Origin: Desulfatibacillum sp. | GTDB taxonomy: Bacteria > Desulfobacterota > Desulfobacteria > Desulfobacterales > SpSt-501 | Direction: 5' to 3' | Assembly: GCA_020725555.1 (NCBI GenBank) | Contig: DYEU01000027.1 | Location: forward strand, 1 to 61,424 | Length of the DNA: 61,424 nt | Shown here: one piece after another, positions 40,862 to 53,097 of the stretch | How the letters are laid out: every line of letters begins with the position of its first letter | How positions within the stretch are numbered: the first letter of the stretch is position 1 | Translations under genes and position numbers: made by a program | Notes under the pieces: generated by a model | Database searches by the model: none | Told to the model about the DNA's origin: nothing | What the model saw: the letters and a program-made list of their open reading frames with translations, nothing else

Positions 40862-43800
40862 ATGCCCCGCCGTCGTCTCCTTCGCACCGCGGCCGCCGCC
40901 CTGAAAGGGCGCCTTTGCGGCTTCGCCCGCCTCCTGCGGGCGCCCGTCTTTTTCGGTCGCCACCCCGCCTCCGTGCCCCCCGGCGCGATCGTCCTCTTTC
41001 CGCTGGCGCCAAACCGCCTCGGCTGCGGCATCGCGGGCATCGTCGCCTTCCGGCGCGCCGCCGCGCCGGAGCGGCCCGACTGGGGTCGGATCGGGGAGCT
41101 CGCCGACGCCGTGCTCGCCCGCGAGGCACGGGGCCCCGCCCCGGATCCCCCTATCGGCGAGGAGGGGATCGCGGCCCTTTCCCGCGAGGTCCTGCGGCTC
41201 AGGCGCAGGTCCGCGTTTCTCACGCTCTTTTCGGATCCTGCGGCTCGGGACCGGGCGCGCGATCTCGCCTCCCGGATCGGGGAGGCGGCGGAGCGCGAGG
41301 CCCATCTCTTCCGCGAGCACGCCGGCCGCCTCCCCGGCGCCGAGGCCGAGCGGGCCTCCGAGCGGATCGAGCGGCTCAGAGACATCGCCTGGTGGCTTAA
41401 GGCCGAGATGCTGAACAACATCGGGCGCGTCGAGGCCCTCGCGGCCTCCTTTCCGGAGCCGCCGCCCGCCGAGGGGCTGCTTGCGCTCCGGGACGTGAAC
41501 GCCGTCCTGAACAGCATCGACCGGATGGAGGTGCGCGGCCGCGACTCGGCCGGGGTCTCGCTCCTTTTCAGCCTCTCCGGCGCCGAGTTCGGCCGCTTCG
41601 AGGAGGAGCTCCGCCGCCGCCGCCTCGAAGCCCAGTTCGCCGCCCGGTCCGGCCGCGAGCCCCTCCTCCACGGCGGCATCCGCCTGCACCGCGCGGGCGA
41701 CCAAGTCGCCGCGGCCCTCACCTACAAGGTCGCCCGCGAGATCGGCAGCCTGGGCGACAACATCGATTTCCTGCGCCGGGAAATCGCCTCCGACCGCGTG
41801 CTGCACGCGCTGCTTGCCCGGCCGGCCCGCTTTTTCACCGTGAACGCGCACACGCGCTGGGCCTCGGTCGGGGCGATCACCGAGGCGAACTGCCACCCCG
41901 TCGACAACGGCACCGCGGCCGGGCGGCGGGACGCGGGCTGCGCCGTCATCCACGCCTGCCTGAACGGCGACATCGACAACTTCGAGGAGTTGAAGGCCCT
42001 TCTCGAGGCGGAGGGCGTTAGGATCCCCCCCGAGGTCACGACCGACACCAAGATCATCCCCCTCTGGATCGAGCGCCACCTGCGCGGCGGCGTGAGCGTC
42101 GAGGAGGCGTTCCGCCGCGCGGTGAACGATTTTCGCGGCTCCCACGCCATCGCCGTGCACACGAGCCTCGCCCCGGGCAAGCTCTTTCTCGCCCAGCGCG
42201 GAAGCGGCCAGGCGATGTTCGTCGGGATCGCCCCCGACCATTACATGCCCACCTCCGAGGTCTACGGCTTCATCGAGGAGACCAGCGACTACATCCGTCT
42301 CGAGGGGGAAAAGGCCCACCCCGGCGCCCACGGCCCCGTCCAGGGCGAAATCGCCGTCCTCGACCAGGAGGCGGCGGGCGGCGCCCGGGGGATCCGCCTC
42401 CTGCGCTACGACGGGACCCCGGTCCCGCTCGAAGACCGGCGCCTGCTTCGCTCGCAGCTCACCTCGCGCGACATCGACCGGCAGGGCTACCCCCACTACT
42501 TCCTCAAGGAGATCTCCGAGTCGCCGCTCTCCGTGGAGCGCACGCTCCAGAACCGCTGGAAGGTCGCCGACCCCGAAACCGGCCGCCTCGAGGTCGCCCT
42601 CGACGAGCGCGCCGTCCCCGAGGCGCTCCGCCGCCGCCTCGCGGCGGGCGAAATCCGCCGCGTCTTCTTCATCGGCCAGGGGACGGCCGGGGTCGCCGCG
42701 CAGGTCGCCGCGAACCTGCTCGGCCATTACCTCCAGGACCCGGCGGTCGCGGTCCAGGCGATGAAGGCCTCGGAGCTGAGCGGGTTGGCGGTCGGGGCCG
42801 CCGGGGGGCGGCAGGGGCTCGCCGACGCCCTGGTGGTCGCGATCAGCCAGTCCGGCACCACGACCGACACGAACCGCGCCGTGGACCTCGCCCGCGAGCG
42901 GGGGGCGGCCACGATCGCGATCGTCAACCGCCGCGAGTCCGACCTCACCTTCAAGACCCAGGGCGTTCTCTACACGAGCAGCGGCCGCGACATCGAGATG
43001 TCGGTCGCCTCGACCAAGGCCTTCTACGCGCAGATCGTGGCCGGCGCGCTTCTCGGGCTCTTCCTCGCCCGGCTGACCGGCCGCCGCGACGGCCGCTTCG
43101 TCTCCGAAGAGCTCGAGCGGCTGCGCGCGCTGCCGGGCCGGATGCGCCGGGTGCTCGCCCAAGAAGAGCGGATCCGGCGGTCCGCGGCGCGGCTCGCCGC
43201 GGGCAAGACCTACTGGGCGGTCGTCGGCAGCGGCCCCAACAAGGCCTCGGCCGACGAGATCCGCATCAAGTTGAGCGAGCTCTGCTACAAGACGATCTCC
43301 TCGGACTACGTCGAGGACAAAAAGCACATCGACCTCTCCTCGGAGCCGCTGATCCTCGTCTGCGCCGCGGGCGCGCACCCCGCGGTGCTGGGCGACCTCG
43401 TCAAGGACACGGCCATCTTCCGCGCCCACCGAGCGACCCCGGTCGTCATCTGCGACGAGGGCGAGGAGCGCTTTGCGCCCTTCGCCGAGGACGTGATCCC
43501 GGTGCCCGCGGTCGAGGAGCACCTCGCCCCGGTGTTGAACACGCTGGCCGGCCACCTGTGGGGGTATCACGCGGCGCTGGCGATCCACGAGGGCTCGCGC
43601 TTCCTCTTCCGCTTCCAGGAAGAGCTCCTCGCCGCGATCGCCGCCGCCCGGGAGGCGGGCCGGGACGTCAACGAGCTCGTCCTCGACCGCGCCTTCCGCG
43701 AGAAGGCCGCCGCCTTCTACCGCGAGTTCCGCGAGCGCCGCGCGCGGCGCGAGCTGCCGCTCGCGGTCGGCTACGACGCGGCGACCGACATCACGCTGCT

Positions 43801-44590
43801 GCTGAAGTACCTGACGGGCCGGCTGCCGATCGCGGACTTCGAGATCGACTTCGGCGAGCAGGGGACGGCCGCGAACCTGCTCCGGCTGCTCCTCGAGCGG
43901 CTCGCCGAGGCGGTGGGACTGCTCGCGCGGCCCGTGGACGCGATCAAGCACCAGGCGAAGACCGTGACCGTGGGGACGAGCCGCCTCGAGGAGGCCCCGC
44001 AGGGCCTGCTCTTCGAGGCCCTCGCCCAGGAGGGGATCGCGCCCTCCCGGCTGACCCCGGCGAACGTGATCGTCCTCAGGAACCTCCAGGGGGTCGTGGC
44101 GGGCATCGAGGGCTCGATCCTCTACCGCATCGAGGGGCTGAACCTCCTCGGCGAACCCGACGAGAAGACGAGGATCGCCGTCGAGGTGAAGCGGGGGGCG
44201 ACGGCGGCGATCCCCTCGCGCGTCGAATCCGATTCCGAGCTCAAGGGCACCAAGCGCATCATCGTCCGCCAGGGGAACGTCTACATCGGCAAGGGCCGCA
44301 AGGACGACCGCAGCATCCTCGTGATCCCGGTCCTCGGGGCGGAGCCCGGCGCCGCCGGCCGCATCGAGCGGCTGCTGTTGCTCCACATCCGCTTCCGGGA
44401 GGAGGTCCCGCTCGAGCTCAAAATCCGCGCCCTGGGCGGCAAGTTCGAGAACATCAAGAACATCGTCCAGGAGAACTCGGTCCCCTGGAAGGACGAGCAC
44501 CTCGAGCTGTTGCCGATCGAGGAGCTCTTCGGCCGCTCGGCGGAGAAGATCGCCGAGGCGATCGTCGCCCGGCTCGCGCCGCGGAGCTGA
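40862..44590 (+). CDS. giant GlmS-like glutamine amidotransferase / double-SIS protein
   Basis: 1,242 residues, about twice the length of GlmS. The glutaminase Cys is at 55 (LGCGIAGIVAF), after a basic/hydrophobic 54-residue extension. Further glutaminase motifs are RGRDSAG (225-231), HTRWAS (330-335), CLNGDIDN (366-373) and TTDTK (393-397), with helical insertions between them. GYPHYFLKEISESPLSVERT leads into SIS domain 1 (ISQSGTTTDT at 661-670, SVASTKAF at 714-721), then SIS domain 2 (about 760-900). The last 340 residues match no domain I know. The reaction is probably ammonia transfer to a sugar phosphate. The ATG at 40862 has GAGG upstream. Confidence 0.85.
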   Translation: MPRRRLLRTAAAALKGRLCGFARLLRAPVFFGRHPASVPPGAIVLFPLAPNRLGCGIAGIVAFRRAAAPERPDWGRIGELADAVLAREARGPAPDPPIGEEGIAALSREVLRLRRRSAFLTLFSDPAARDRARDLASRIGEAAEREAHLFREHAGRLPGAEAERASERIERLRDIAWWLKAEMLNNIGRVEALAASFPEPPPAEGLLALRDVNAVLNSIDRMEVRGRDSAGVSLLFSLSGAEFGRFEEELRRRRLEAQFAARSGREPLLHGGIRLHRAGDQVAAALTYKVAREIGSLGDNIDFLRREIASDRVLHALLARPARFFTVNAHTRWASVGAITEANCHPVDNGTAAGRRDAGCAVIHACLNGDIDNFEELKALLEAEGVRIPPEVTTDTKIIPLWIERHLRGGVSVEEAFRRAVNDFRGSHAIAVHTSLAPGKLFLAQRGSGQAMFVGIAPDHYMPTSEVYGFIEETSDYIRLEGEKAHPGAHGPVQGEIAVLDQEAAGGARGIRLLRYDGTPVPLEDRRLLRSQLTSRDIDRQGYPHYFLKEISESPLSVERTLQNRWKVADPETGRLEVALDERAVPEALRRRLAAGEIRRVFFIGQGTAGVAAQVAANLLGHYLQDPAVAVQAMKASELSGLAVGAAGGRQGLADALVVAISQSGTTTDTNRAVDLARERGAATIAIVNRRESDLTFKTQGVLYTSSGRDIEMSVASTKAFYAQIVAGALLGLFLARLTGRRDGRFVSEELERLRALPGRMRRVLAQEERIRRSAARLAAGKTYWAVVGSGPNKASADEIRIKLSELCYKTISSDYVEDKKHIDLSSEPLILVCAAGAHPAVLGDLVKDTAIFRAHRATPVVICDEGEERFAPFAEDVIPVPAVEEHLAPVLNTLAGHLWGYHAALAIHEGSRFLFRFQEELLAAIAAAREAGRDVNELVLDRAFREKAAAFYREFRERRARRELPLAVGYDAATDITLLLKYLTGRLPIADFEIDFGEQGTAANLLRLLLERLAEAVGLLARPVDAIKHQAKTVTVGTSRLEEAPQGLLFEALAQEGIAPSRLTPANVIVLRNLQGVVAGIEGSILYRIEGLNLLGEPDEKTRIAVEVKRGATAAIPSRVESDSELKGTKRIIVRQGNVYIGKGRKDDRSILVIPVLGAEPGAAGRIERLLLLHIRFREEVPLELKIRALGGKFENIKNIVQENSVPWKDEHLELLPIEELFGRSAEKIAEAIVARLAPRS

Positions 44591-44605
44591 GGCGGCTTCC
44601 GCCTC
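44589..44605 (+). terminator. weak terminator-like hairpin after the GlmS-like gene
   Basis: GAGGCGG-CTT-CCGCCTC overlaps the stop codon and is followed by a pyrimidine run (CCCTCTTTCCCTCCC) rather than a T-tract, so it is at best a weak terminator. Confidence 0.35.
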
Positions 44606-44610
44606 CCCTC

Positions 44611-44640
44611 TTTCCCTCCCGCCCCGATCCGTGCTATCAT
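44611..44640 (+). promoter_or_regulatory. extended -10 promoter for the response regulator
   Basis: TTTCCC (44611-44616), an 18-bp gap, then GTGCTATCAT with TGC before TATCAT (44635-44640), an extended -10. The sat-cysC promoter has the same words at the same spacing. Confidence 0.65.
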
Positions 44641-44722
44641 AGGGGATCAAACCGGTCGCGGCCCCAGCCGGCCGCGGCCGATGATCCCTTTTCGCGTTCC
44701 TTGCCCCCCGGAGGCGAGCCCC

Positions 44723-45319
44723 ATGCCGCAGAACCCAGCGCCGGCCGTCACCTACGATCTCCTCCTCGTCGACGACGACCCCTTCATCCTCGAGGGGATC
44801 GGCGAAGACCTGGAACAGCGCGGCTACCGCGTGACCCGGGTGAACAGCGGGGAAAAGGCCCTCGAGCTCCTCGAGCGCCAGTCCTTCGATCTGGTGATCA
44901 CCGACCTCGTCATGGAGCACATCGACGGGATCCAGGTGCTCAAAAAAAGCAAGGAAAAAAACGCGACCACGATGGTCATCCTGCTCACGGGGTTCGGCGA
45001 CATGCTCTCGGCGATCGAGGCCCTGCGCAACCAGGCCGACGACTACATGCTCAAGCCCTGCGAATCCTCCGAGATCCAGTTCCGCGTGGAGCGCTGCCTC
45101 GAGAAGCTCGAGCTCACGCGCAAGATCCACCTCTACCAGAAGATCCTCCCCATGTGCTGCGTCTGCAAGAAGATCCGGGACGACACGGGCAAGGTCCCCG
45201 GCCAGGGCCCCTGGGTCCCCGTAGAACAGTTCATCCACCAGCGCGCGAAGCTCGACATCACCTCGAGCTACTGCCCCGACTGCGCGCAGAAAACCCTCGA
45301 GCAGATCCTCAAGAAATAG
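44723..45319 (+). CDS. response regulator with C-terminal four-Cys domain
   Basis: 198 residues. The receiver domain (about 9-125) has LLVDDDPF, phospho-acceptor Asp in LVITDLVME, and the Lys in MLKPCESSE. A helical linker leads to a C-terminal module MCCVCKKIRDDTGK...SYCPDCAQK, whose CxxC pairs look like a small metal-binding fold that follows receiver or PAS domains in many deltaproteobacteria. There is no DNA-binding output. The ATG at 44723 has GGAGG 9 nt upstream. It is a single gene with no kinase beside it. Confidence 0.88.
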   Translation: MPQNPAPAVTYDLLLVDDDPFILEGIGEDLEQRGYRVTRVNSGEKALELLERQSFDLVITDLVMEHIDGIQVLKKSKEKNATTMVILLTGFGDMLSAIEALRNQADDYMLKPCESSEIQFRVERCLEKLELTRKIHLYQKILPMCCVCKKIRDDTGKVPGQGPWVPVEQFIHQRAKLDITSSYCPDCAQKTLEQILKK

Positions 45320-45627
45320 TTTGGGGCGGGCCGCAGGCGGCTTGCCCCGCGAAAGGCCCGCGCCGCGGCGGCGGGGAGGGGACTTCCGTCCCCGGCGGTG
45401 AGCCGCGGCCGGAAGGCCACCCCCCGGGGAGCTTGCCCTTCGAGCGCCAACCGGCGAGGGGCCAAGGCGCCTTCGAGGACGCCGGCGGCAAGCAGGGCTC
45501 TCCTTGGCCTCGGGGCTCCCATGTCAGCGCCCTGAGGCGCAAGCGGCAGGAGGTGTGAACCGCTTGGTGCCGAAACTCGCCTTCCCCTCAAGGGATCAGG
45601 CTTCTTGAAGCGGCGGCGGAGGGTCGG
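45320..45627. other. 308-bp intergenic region without a recognised gene
   Basis: This lies between two convergent genes. It is very GC-rich and holds small hairpins: GGGGAC-TTCC-GTCCCC near 45376-45391, and GGCCGGAAGGCC about 25 bp later. Open frames cross it on both strands but show no family motifs or ribosome sites. No T-tract terminator is seen. A structured RNA or a decayed gene are possible, but neither is supported. Confidence 0.4.
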
Positions 45628-49647
<4,020 letters not shown>

Positions 49648-49651
<4 letters not shown>

Positions 49652-50988
49652 TCGACGTCCTCTGTGATGCCTGCGGCAAGCGCTACCGCGTGGACGAAAC
49701 GCGCATGAAGGCGGACACGGTCCGGGTCGCCTGCAAGGCCTGCGGCAAGCTGTTGACCGTGAGAAGGCCCCGGCCGGAAGAGGAGGCGCCCCTGCCGCAC
49801 CCCGAGGATGCCCCCGGGGCGAAGCCCGGGCCCCTCGCGGCCGACGCCGGGCCGGAGGCCCTCCCGGAGGCCCCCGCCTGGGAGGAGCCCTTCTCCGAGG
49901 CCGCCTACCCGCGCAGCCGCCCCCGGTTCGGGATCTTCGGCAAGACGCTCGCCTTCATGCTGCTCGTGGGCGTCGTCCCTCTCGCCCTCTTCGGGGCCGT
50001 CACCTTCCGCGAATCCTCGGCCCGCCTGCGCGCGGATGCCGAGGCGGTCCTCGTCGAGGCGGGCAAGGGGCTCGCCGACCGGCTGGACGCCTGGACGCAG
50101 GCGAACTTCGCCGTCCTGCGCATGGCGGCCGCCATGCCCGAGATCCGCTCCATGAACCGCGAGCAGCAGGAGCCGCTCTTGCGCGCCATCGGCCGCGAGT
50201 ACCCCTGGATGTACCTCGTCTTCACCGTGGGGCCGGACGGGATGAACGTGGGCCGCAGCGACCGCGAGCCGCTCGTCAGCTACGCCGACCGGCAGTACGT
50301 GAAGGACGCCCTCGCCGGCCGCCAGATGGCCTGGCAGACCGTGATCGGCCACACCGCGAACGTGCCCGCTCTGGTGATCGCGGTCCCGATCCGCGAGGGG
50401 GAGCGCACGACGGGGGTCATGGCCGCGGCGATGACCGTGGAGGACATCTCGCGCCACATCGCGGCTTGGAAGCGCGGTGGCACGGGGAGCGCCTTTCTCC
50501 TGGACGAGCAGGGCTTCGTGCTCGCCCACCCCGCGAAGCACCTCGTCCAGAAACGCGAAAACCTCGCGCAGCACCCCCTCGTCGCCGAGTTCCGCAAAAA
50601 AGGCTGGACGACCCTCACCGCCTCCTTCACCGACGAGGCCGGACGGCCGCAGCTCGGTCATGCGCGCAAAACCGGGCTGGGCTGGGTGCTCGCGCTCGCC
50701 CAGGACGAGGCCGAGGTCTTCGAGGGGCTCACCCTCCTTCGCCAATTCGCCTACGCCCTCCTGGCGATCACGGCCTTGCTCGCCGCGGTCGTCGCCTGGT
50801 TCGCCGCGCGCGGCCTGATCCGCCCGATCCTCCACCTCACCCAAGCGGCCGAACGCATGAGCCTGGGGGATCTCAACGTGAAGATCGAGGTGCGTTCTGC
50901 GGACGAGATCGGGATTCTCGCCCAGGCGATCGAACGGCTGCAGACGAGCCTGGCGCTCGCGATCGCGCGGCTCAAGAAAAAGCGCTGA
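49648..50988 (+). CDS. zinc-ribbon / dCache / HAMP membrane sensor without output domain
   Basis: 446 residues. The N-terminus is an MJ0042-type zinc ribbon (CDACGKRYRV ... VACKACGKLLTV, Cys at 6, 9, 29, 32), then a proline/acidic linker, a membrane span (about 100-120), a periplasmic double-Cache domain (about 130-360: YPWMYLVFTVGPDGMNVGRS, YADRQYVKDAL), a second span, and a HAMP domain (LIRPILHLTQAAERMSLGDL). The frame ends about ten residues after HAMP, with no kinase, cyclase or methyl-accepting region. It ends 4 bp from the convergent U32 gene. Confidence 0.88.
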
Positions 50989-50992
50989 GACC

Positions 50993-52969
50993 TCAGGGCC
51001 AGGAGCCGTCCCAGTTGAAACGGCCGGGACGCGCCTTGAGGCGCACCCCGGCGGGAACGGGATCGGCGAGCTCGACAAATCGGCAATAGCCCGCCCGCCC
51101 GAGCCTCTCCTTCTCCTCCCGCAGATCCAGCCGCCAGCCGGGATAGACCCAGGTGAGGCCGCCCCGCTGCTGAAACCAGGCCTCCTCGCCCTTGGGGCTG
51201 CGGAAGGGCCGGCCCGCGGCAAGGGAAAGCGGCGGGATGCGCGAGACGCAAAGCGGCCAGAGCCCCCAGACCACGATGCCGAGCGGGATCGGGCTCCGCC
51301 GCGGCAGAGAAAGCAGCACGTCCGCGGGCGGCTCGGGGGAGACGATCGCCCCGCAGAAACCCAGCTCCGCCGCGACCTCCAGGGAAAGGGCGTTCGCCAG
51401 GTTGCAGAAGGGGCCCGCCCACAGGGAAAGGCGGCGTTCGCCCTCCGGGAAAAGGGCCGCCTGCCAGGGGGCGTTCAGCACGAATTCCCGGAACCCCCGG
51501 GCGAGAAGCCCCTGCAGCACCTCCCGCAGCCGTTCCTCCTCGGAGGGAAAAAGCGCCGGCGGAAGCCAGGGGCGAACGCGTGCGGGGTCGACCCCTTCCC
51601 AGGCCGCCGCGTCCGGTTCATCGAGCCAGGCCCCGGCGTCCTTCCCCCCCGAGGCGGGCTGCGGCCGGCGATGAACGATCTCCTCGCGGGCCGGTCCGCC
51701 GCCTCCCGCCGCGCGGGGAAGCCGCACGCGGAAGGTGGCGGGGGGGATCGACCCGCCTTCCCGGGGCAGCCTCCCCGCGAGGGCGGCGATCGCCTTCTTG
51801 AGCCCCTCCTCGCGGCGGTCGATCAAAAAGACCGGTGTTCCCCGCTCCGGCTCCGGCCCCGGAGCGCGGGGCAGGGCGAGGCGGCCGCCGGCGGGCAGGC
51901 CCCGGCCGAGCTGCTCGAGGCGGTGCCCGGGGGTGTCCTCGAAGCCGACCCGCAGGTGGTCCCCCGGGAGAAGGGCGATCCGCGGGTTCAGGTAGAGGCG
52001 TCCGGGTGCGCCTTTCAGCCGGCCGAGAAAGAAGCCCGACCCCGTCCGGCCGTCCGCGGGCACGGGGTGCTCCGGCCGCTGGGGGAGAAAGAACCCGTGG
52101 CTCCCCGGCCGGCCGAGGGCGAGGGCGAGCAGGCGGCGCGCCTCGCGCTGGGCGGACCGGTCGCCGGCGTGGTCGCGGAGCAACCGGTAGGCCGAAACCG
52201 TGGCGTGCACGTAGTGCGGCCCCTTTTTCCTCCCCTCGATCTTCCAGGCGGCGACCTGCGGGATGGTGAGCAGCACCTTGGCGAGGACCTCGAGCTCGAG
52301 ATCGAGGCAGGAGAAATGCCTCGCCCCCTCGCCCGCCCCCTGGCGGTAAACCCGCCGGCAGGGCTGCACGCAGCGGCCCCGCAGGCCGCTTTTCCCGCCG
52401 AGAAAGCTGCTCCAGTAGCAGCGCCCCGAGACCCCGTAGCAGAGCGCGCCGTGCACGAAGACCTCAAGCCGCAAGCCCGGCGGGCAGGCCGCGGCCGCAC
52501 GCCGGATCTCCTCGACGGTGAGCTCGCGCGGCAGGACGACCGCGTCGGCCGGGAGCCTGCGGGCAAGAAAGCCGAGGGCGGCGGGAAAGCTCACGTTGGC
52601 GAGCGTCGACCAGTGGACCTCGCCGGGAAACCCCGCCTGCCGCACCAGGGCGGCAAGCGCGAGATCCTGGACGATCACCCCGTCGGGCCGAACGAAGCGG
52701 TGCAGCCGCTCGAGCAGGCGACCCACGGGCTCGAGCTCGGCGTCGCCGAGCAGCGTGTTCAGGGTGACGAAGACGCGCACCCCCTCCCCGCGGGCGAGCG
52801 CGGTCAGGTCCCGCAGCTCCTCCAGGCTGAAGTTGCGCGCCTCCATGCGCGCCGAGAAGGACTTCAGCCCGCAGTAGATCCCGTCCGCGCCGGCGGCGAT
52901 GGCGGCGAGAAACGACTCCCGGCCCCCGGCCGGGGCGAGGATCAGGGGTTTCGGCGAAGCACCACCCAT
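50993..52969 (-). CDS. peptidase U32 family protein
   Basis: 658 residues. An N-terminal TIM-barrel-like part begins LILAPAGGRESFLAAIAAGADGIYCG. The U32 signature is EVFVHGALCYGVSGRCYWSS followed by GRCVQPCRR, with the conserved Cys that hold an iron-sulfur site in relatives. The C-terminal half adds an extra barrel-like domain. Members include collagenase-like proteases and RNA hydroxylation factors (RlhA, TrhP); the substrate here is unknown. The ATG at 52969 follows GGAGG. Confidence 0.88.
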   Translation of the reverse strand: MGGASPKPLILAPAGGRESFLAAIAAGADGIYCGLKSFSARMEARNFSLEELRDLTALARGEGVRVFVTLNTLLGDAELEPVGRLLERLHRFVRPDGVIVQDLALAALVRQAGFPGEVHWSTLANVSFPAALGFLARRLPADAVVLPRELTVEEIRRAAAACPPGLRLEVFVHGALCYGVSGRCYWSSFLGGKSGLRGRCVQPCRRVYRQGAGEGARHFSCLDLELEVLAKVLLTIPQVAAWKIEGRKKGPHYVHATVSAYRLLRDHAGDRSAQREARRLLALALGRPGSHGFFLPQRPEHPVPADGRTGSGFFLGRLKGAPGRLYLNPRIALLPGDHLRVGFEDTPGHRLEQLGRGLPAGGRLALPRAPGPEPERGTPVFLIDRREEGLKKAIAALAGRLPREGGSIPPATFRVRLPRAAGGGGPAREEIVHRRPQPASGGKDAGAWLDEPDAAAWEGVDPARVRPWLPPALFPSEEERLREVLQGLLARGFREFVLNAPWQAALFPEGERRLSLWAGPFCNLANALSLEVAAELGFCGAIVSPEPPADVLLSLPRRSPIPLGIVVWGLWPLCVSRIPPLSLAAGRPFRSPKGEEAWFQQRGGLTWVYPGWRLDLREEKERLGRAGYCRFVELADPVPAGVRLKARPGRFNWDGSWP

Positions 52970-53014
52970 GGGGGCCTCCTTTTCCCGCGACGGCGGATGA
53001 AAGTCAAATCGCCG

Positions 53015-53044
53015 TTTCCCTCACGCCTCCCGGTGTGCTATGAT
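53015..53044 (+). promoter_or_regulatory. extended -10 promoter for sat-cysC
   Basis: TTTCCC (53015-53020), an 18-bp gap and GTGCTATGAT with TGC before TATGAT (53039-53044). Transcription would start near 53051, which rules out a GTG at 53047 as the start codon and supports ATG 53098. Confidence 0.65.
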
Positions 53045-53097
53045 TTGTGGTTCGAGACCAACGTCAACCCTTCATCCAGGAAGCGCAAGCGAAGCCC

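Noticed and set aside
40778-45238. A 1,486-codon open frame on the minus strand
   Set aside because: It is antisense to the GlmS-like gene and its neighbours, rich in Asp/Glu/Arg/Leu/Gly repeats with no domain motifs. High GC at third positions keeps the opposite strand open.
53047-53049. GTG as an earlier start for sat-cysC
   Set aside because: It lies within 3 bp of the TATGAT -10 and before the expected transcript start, so it cannot be on the mRNA.
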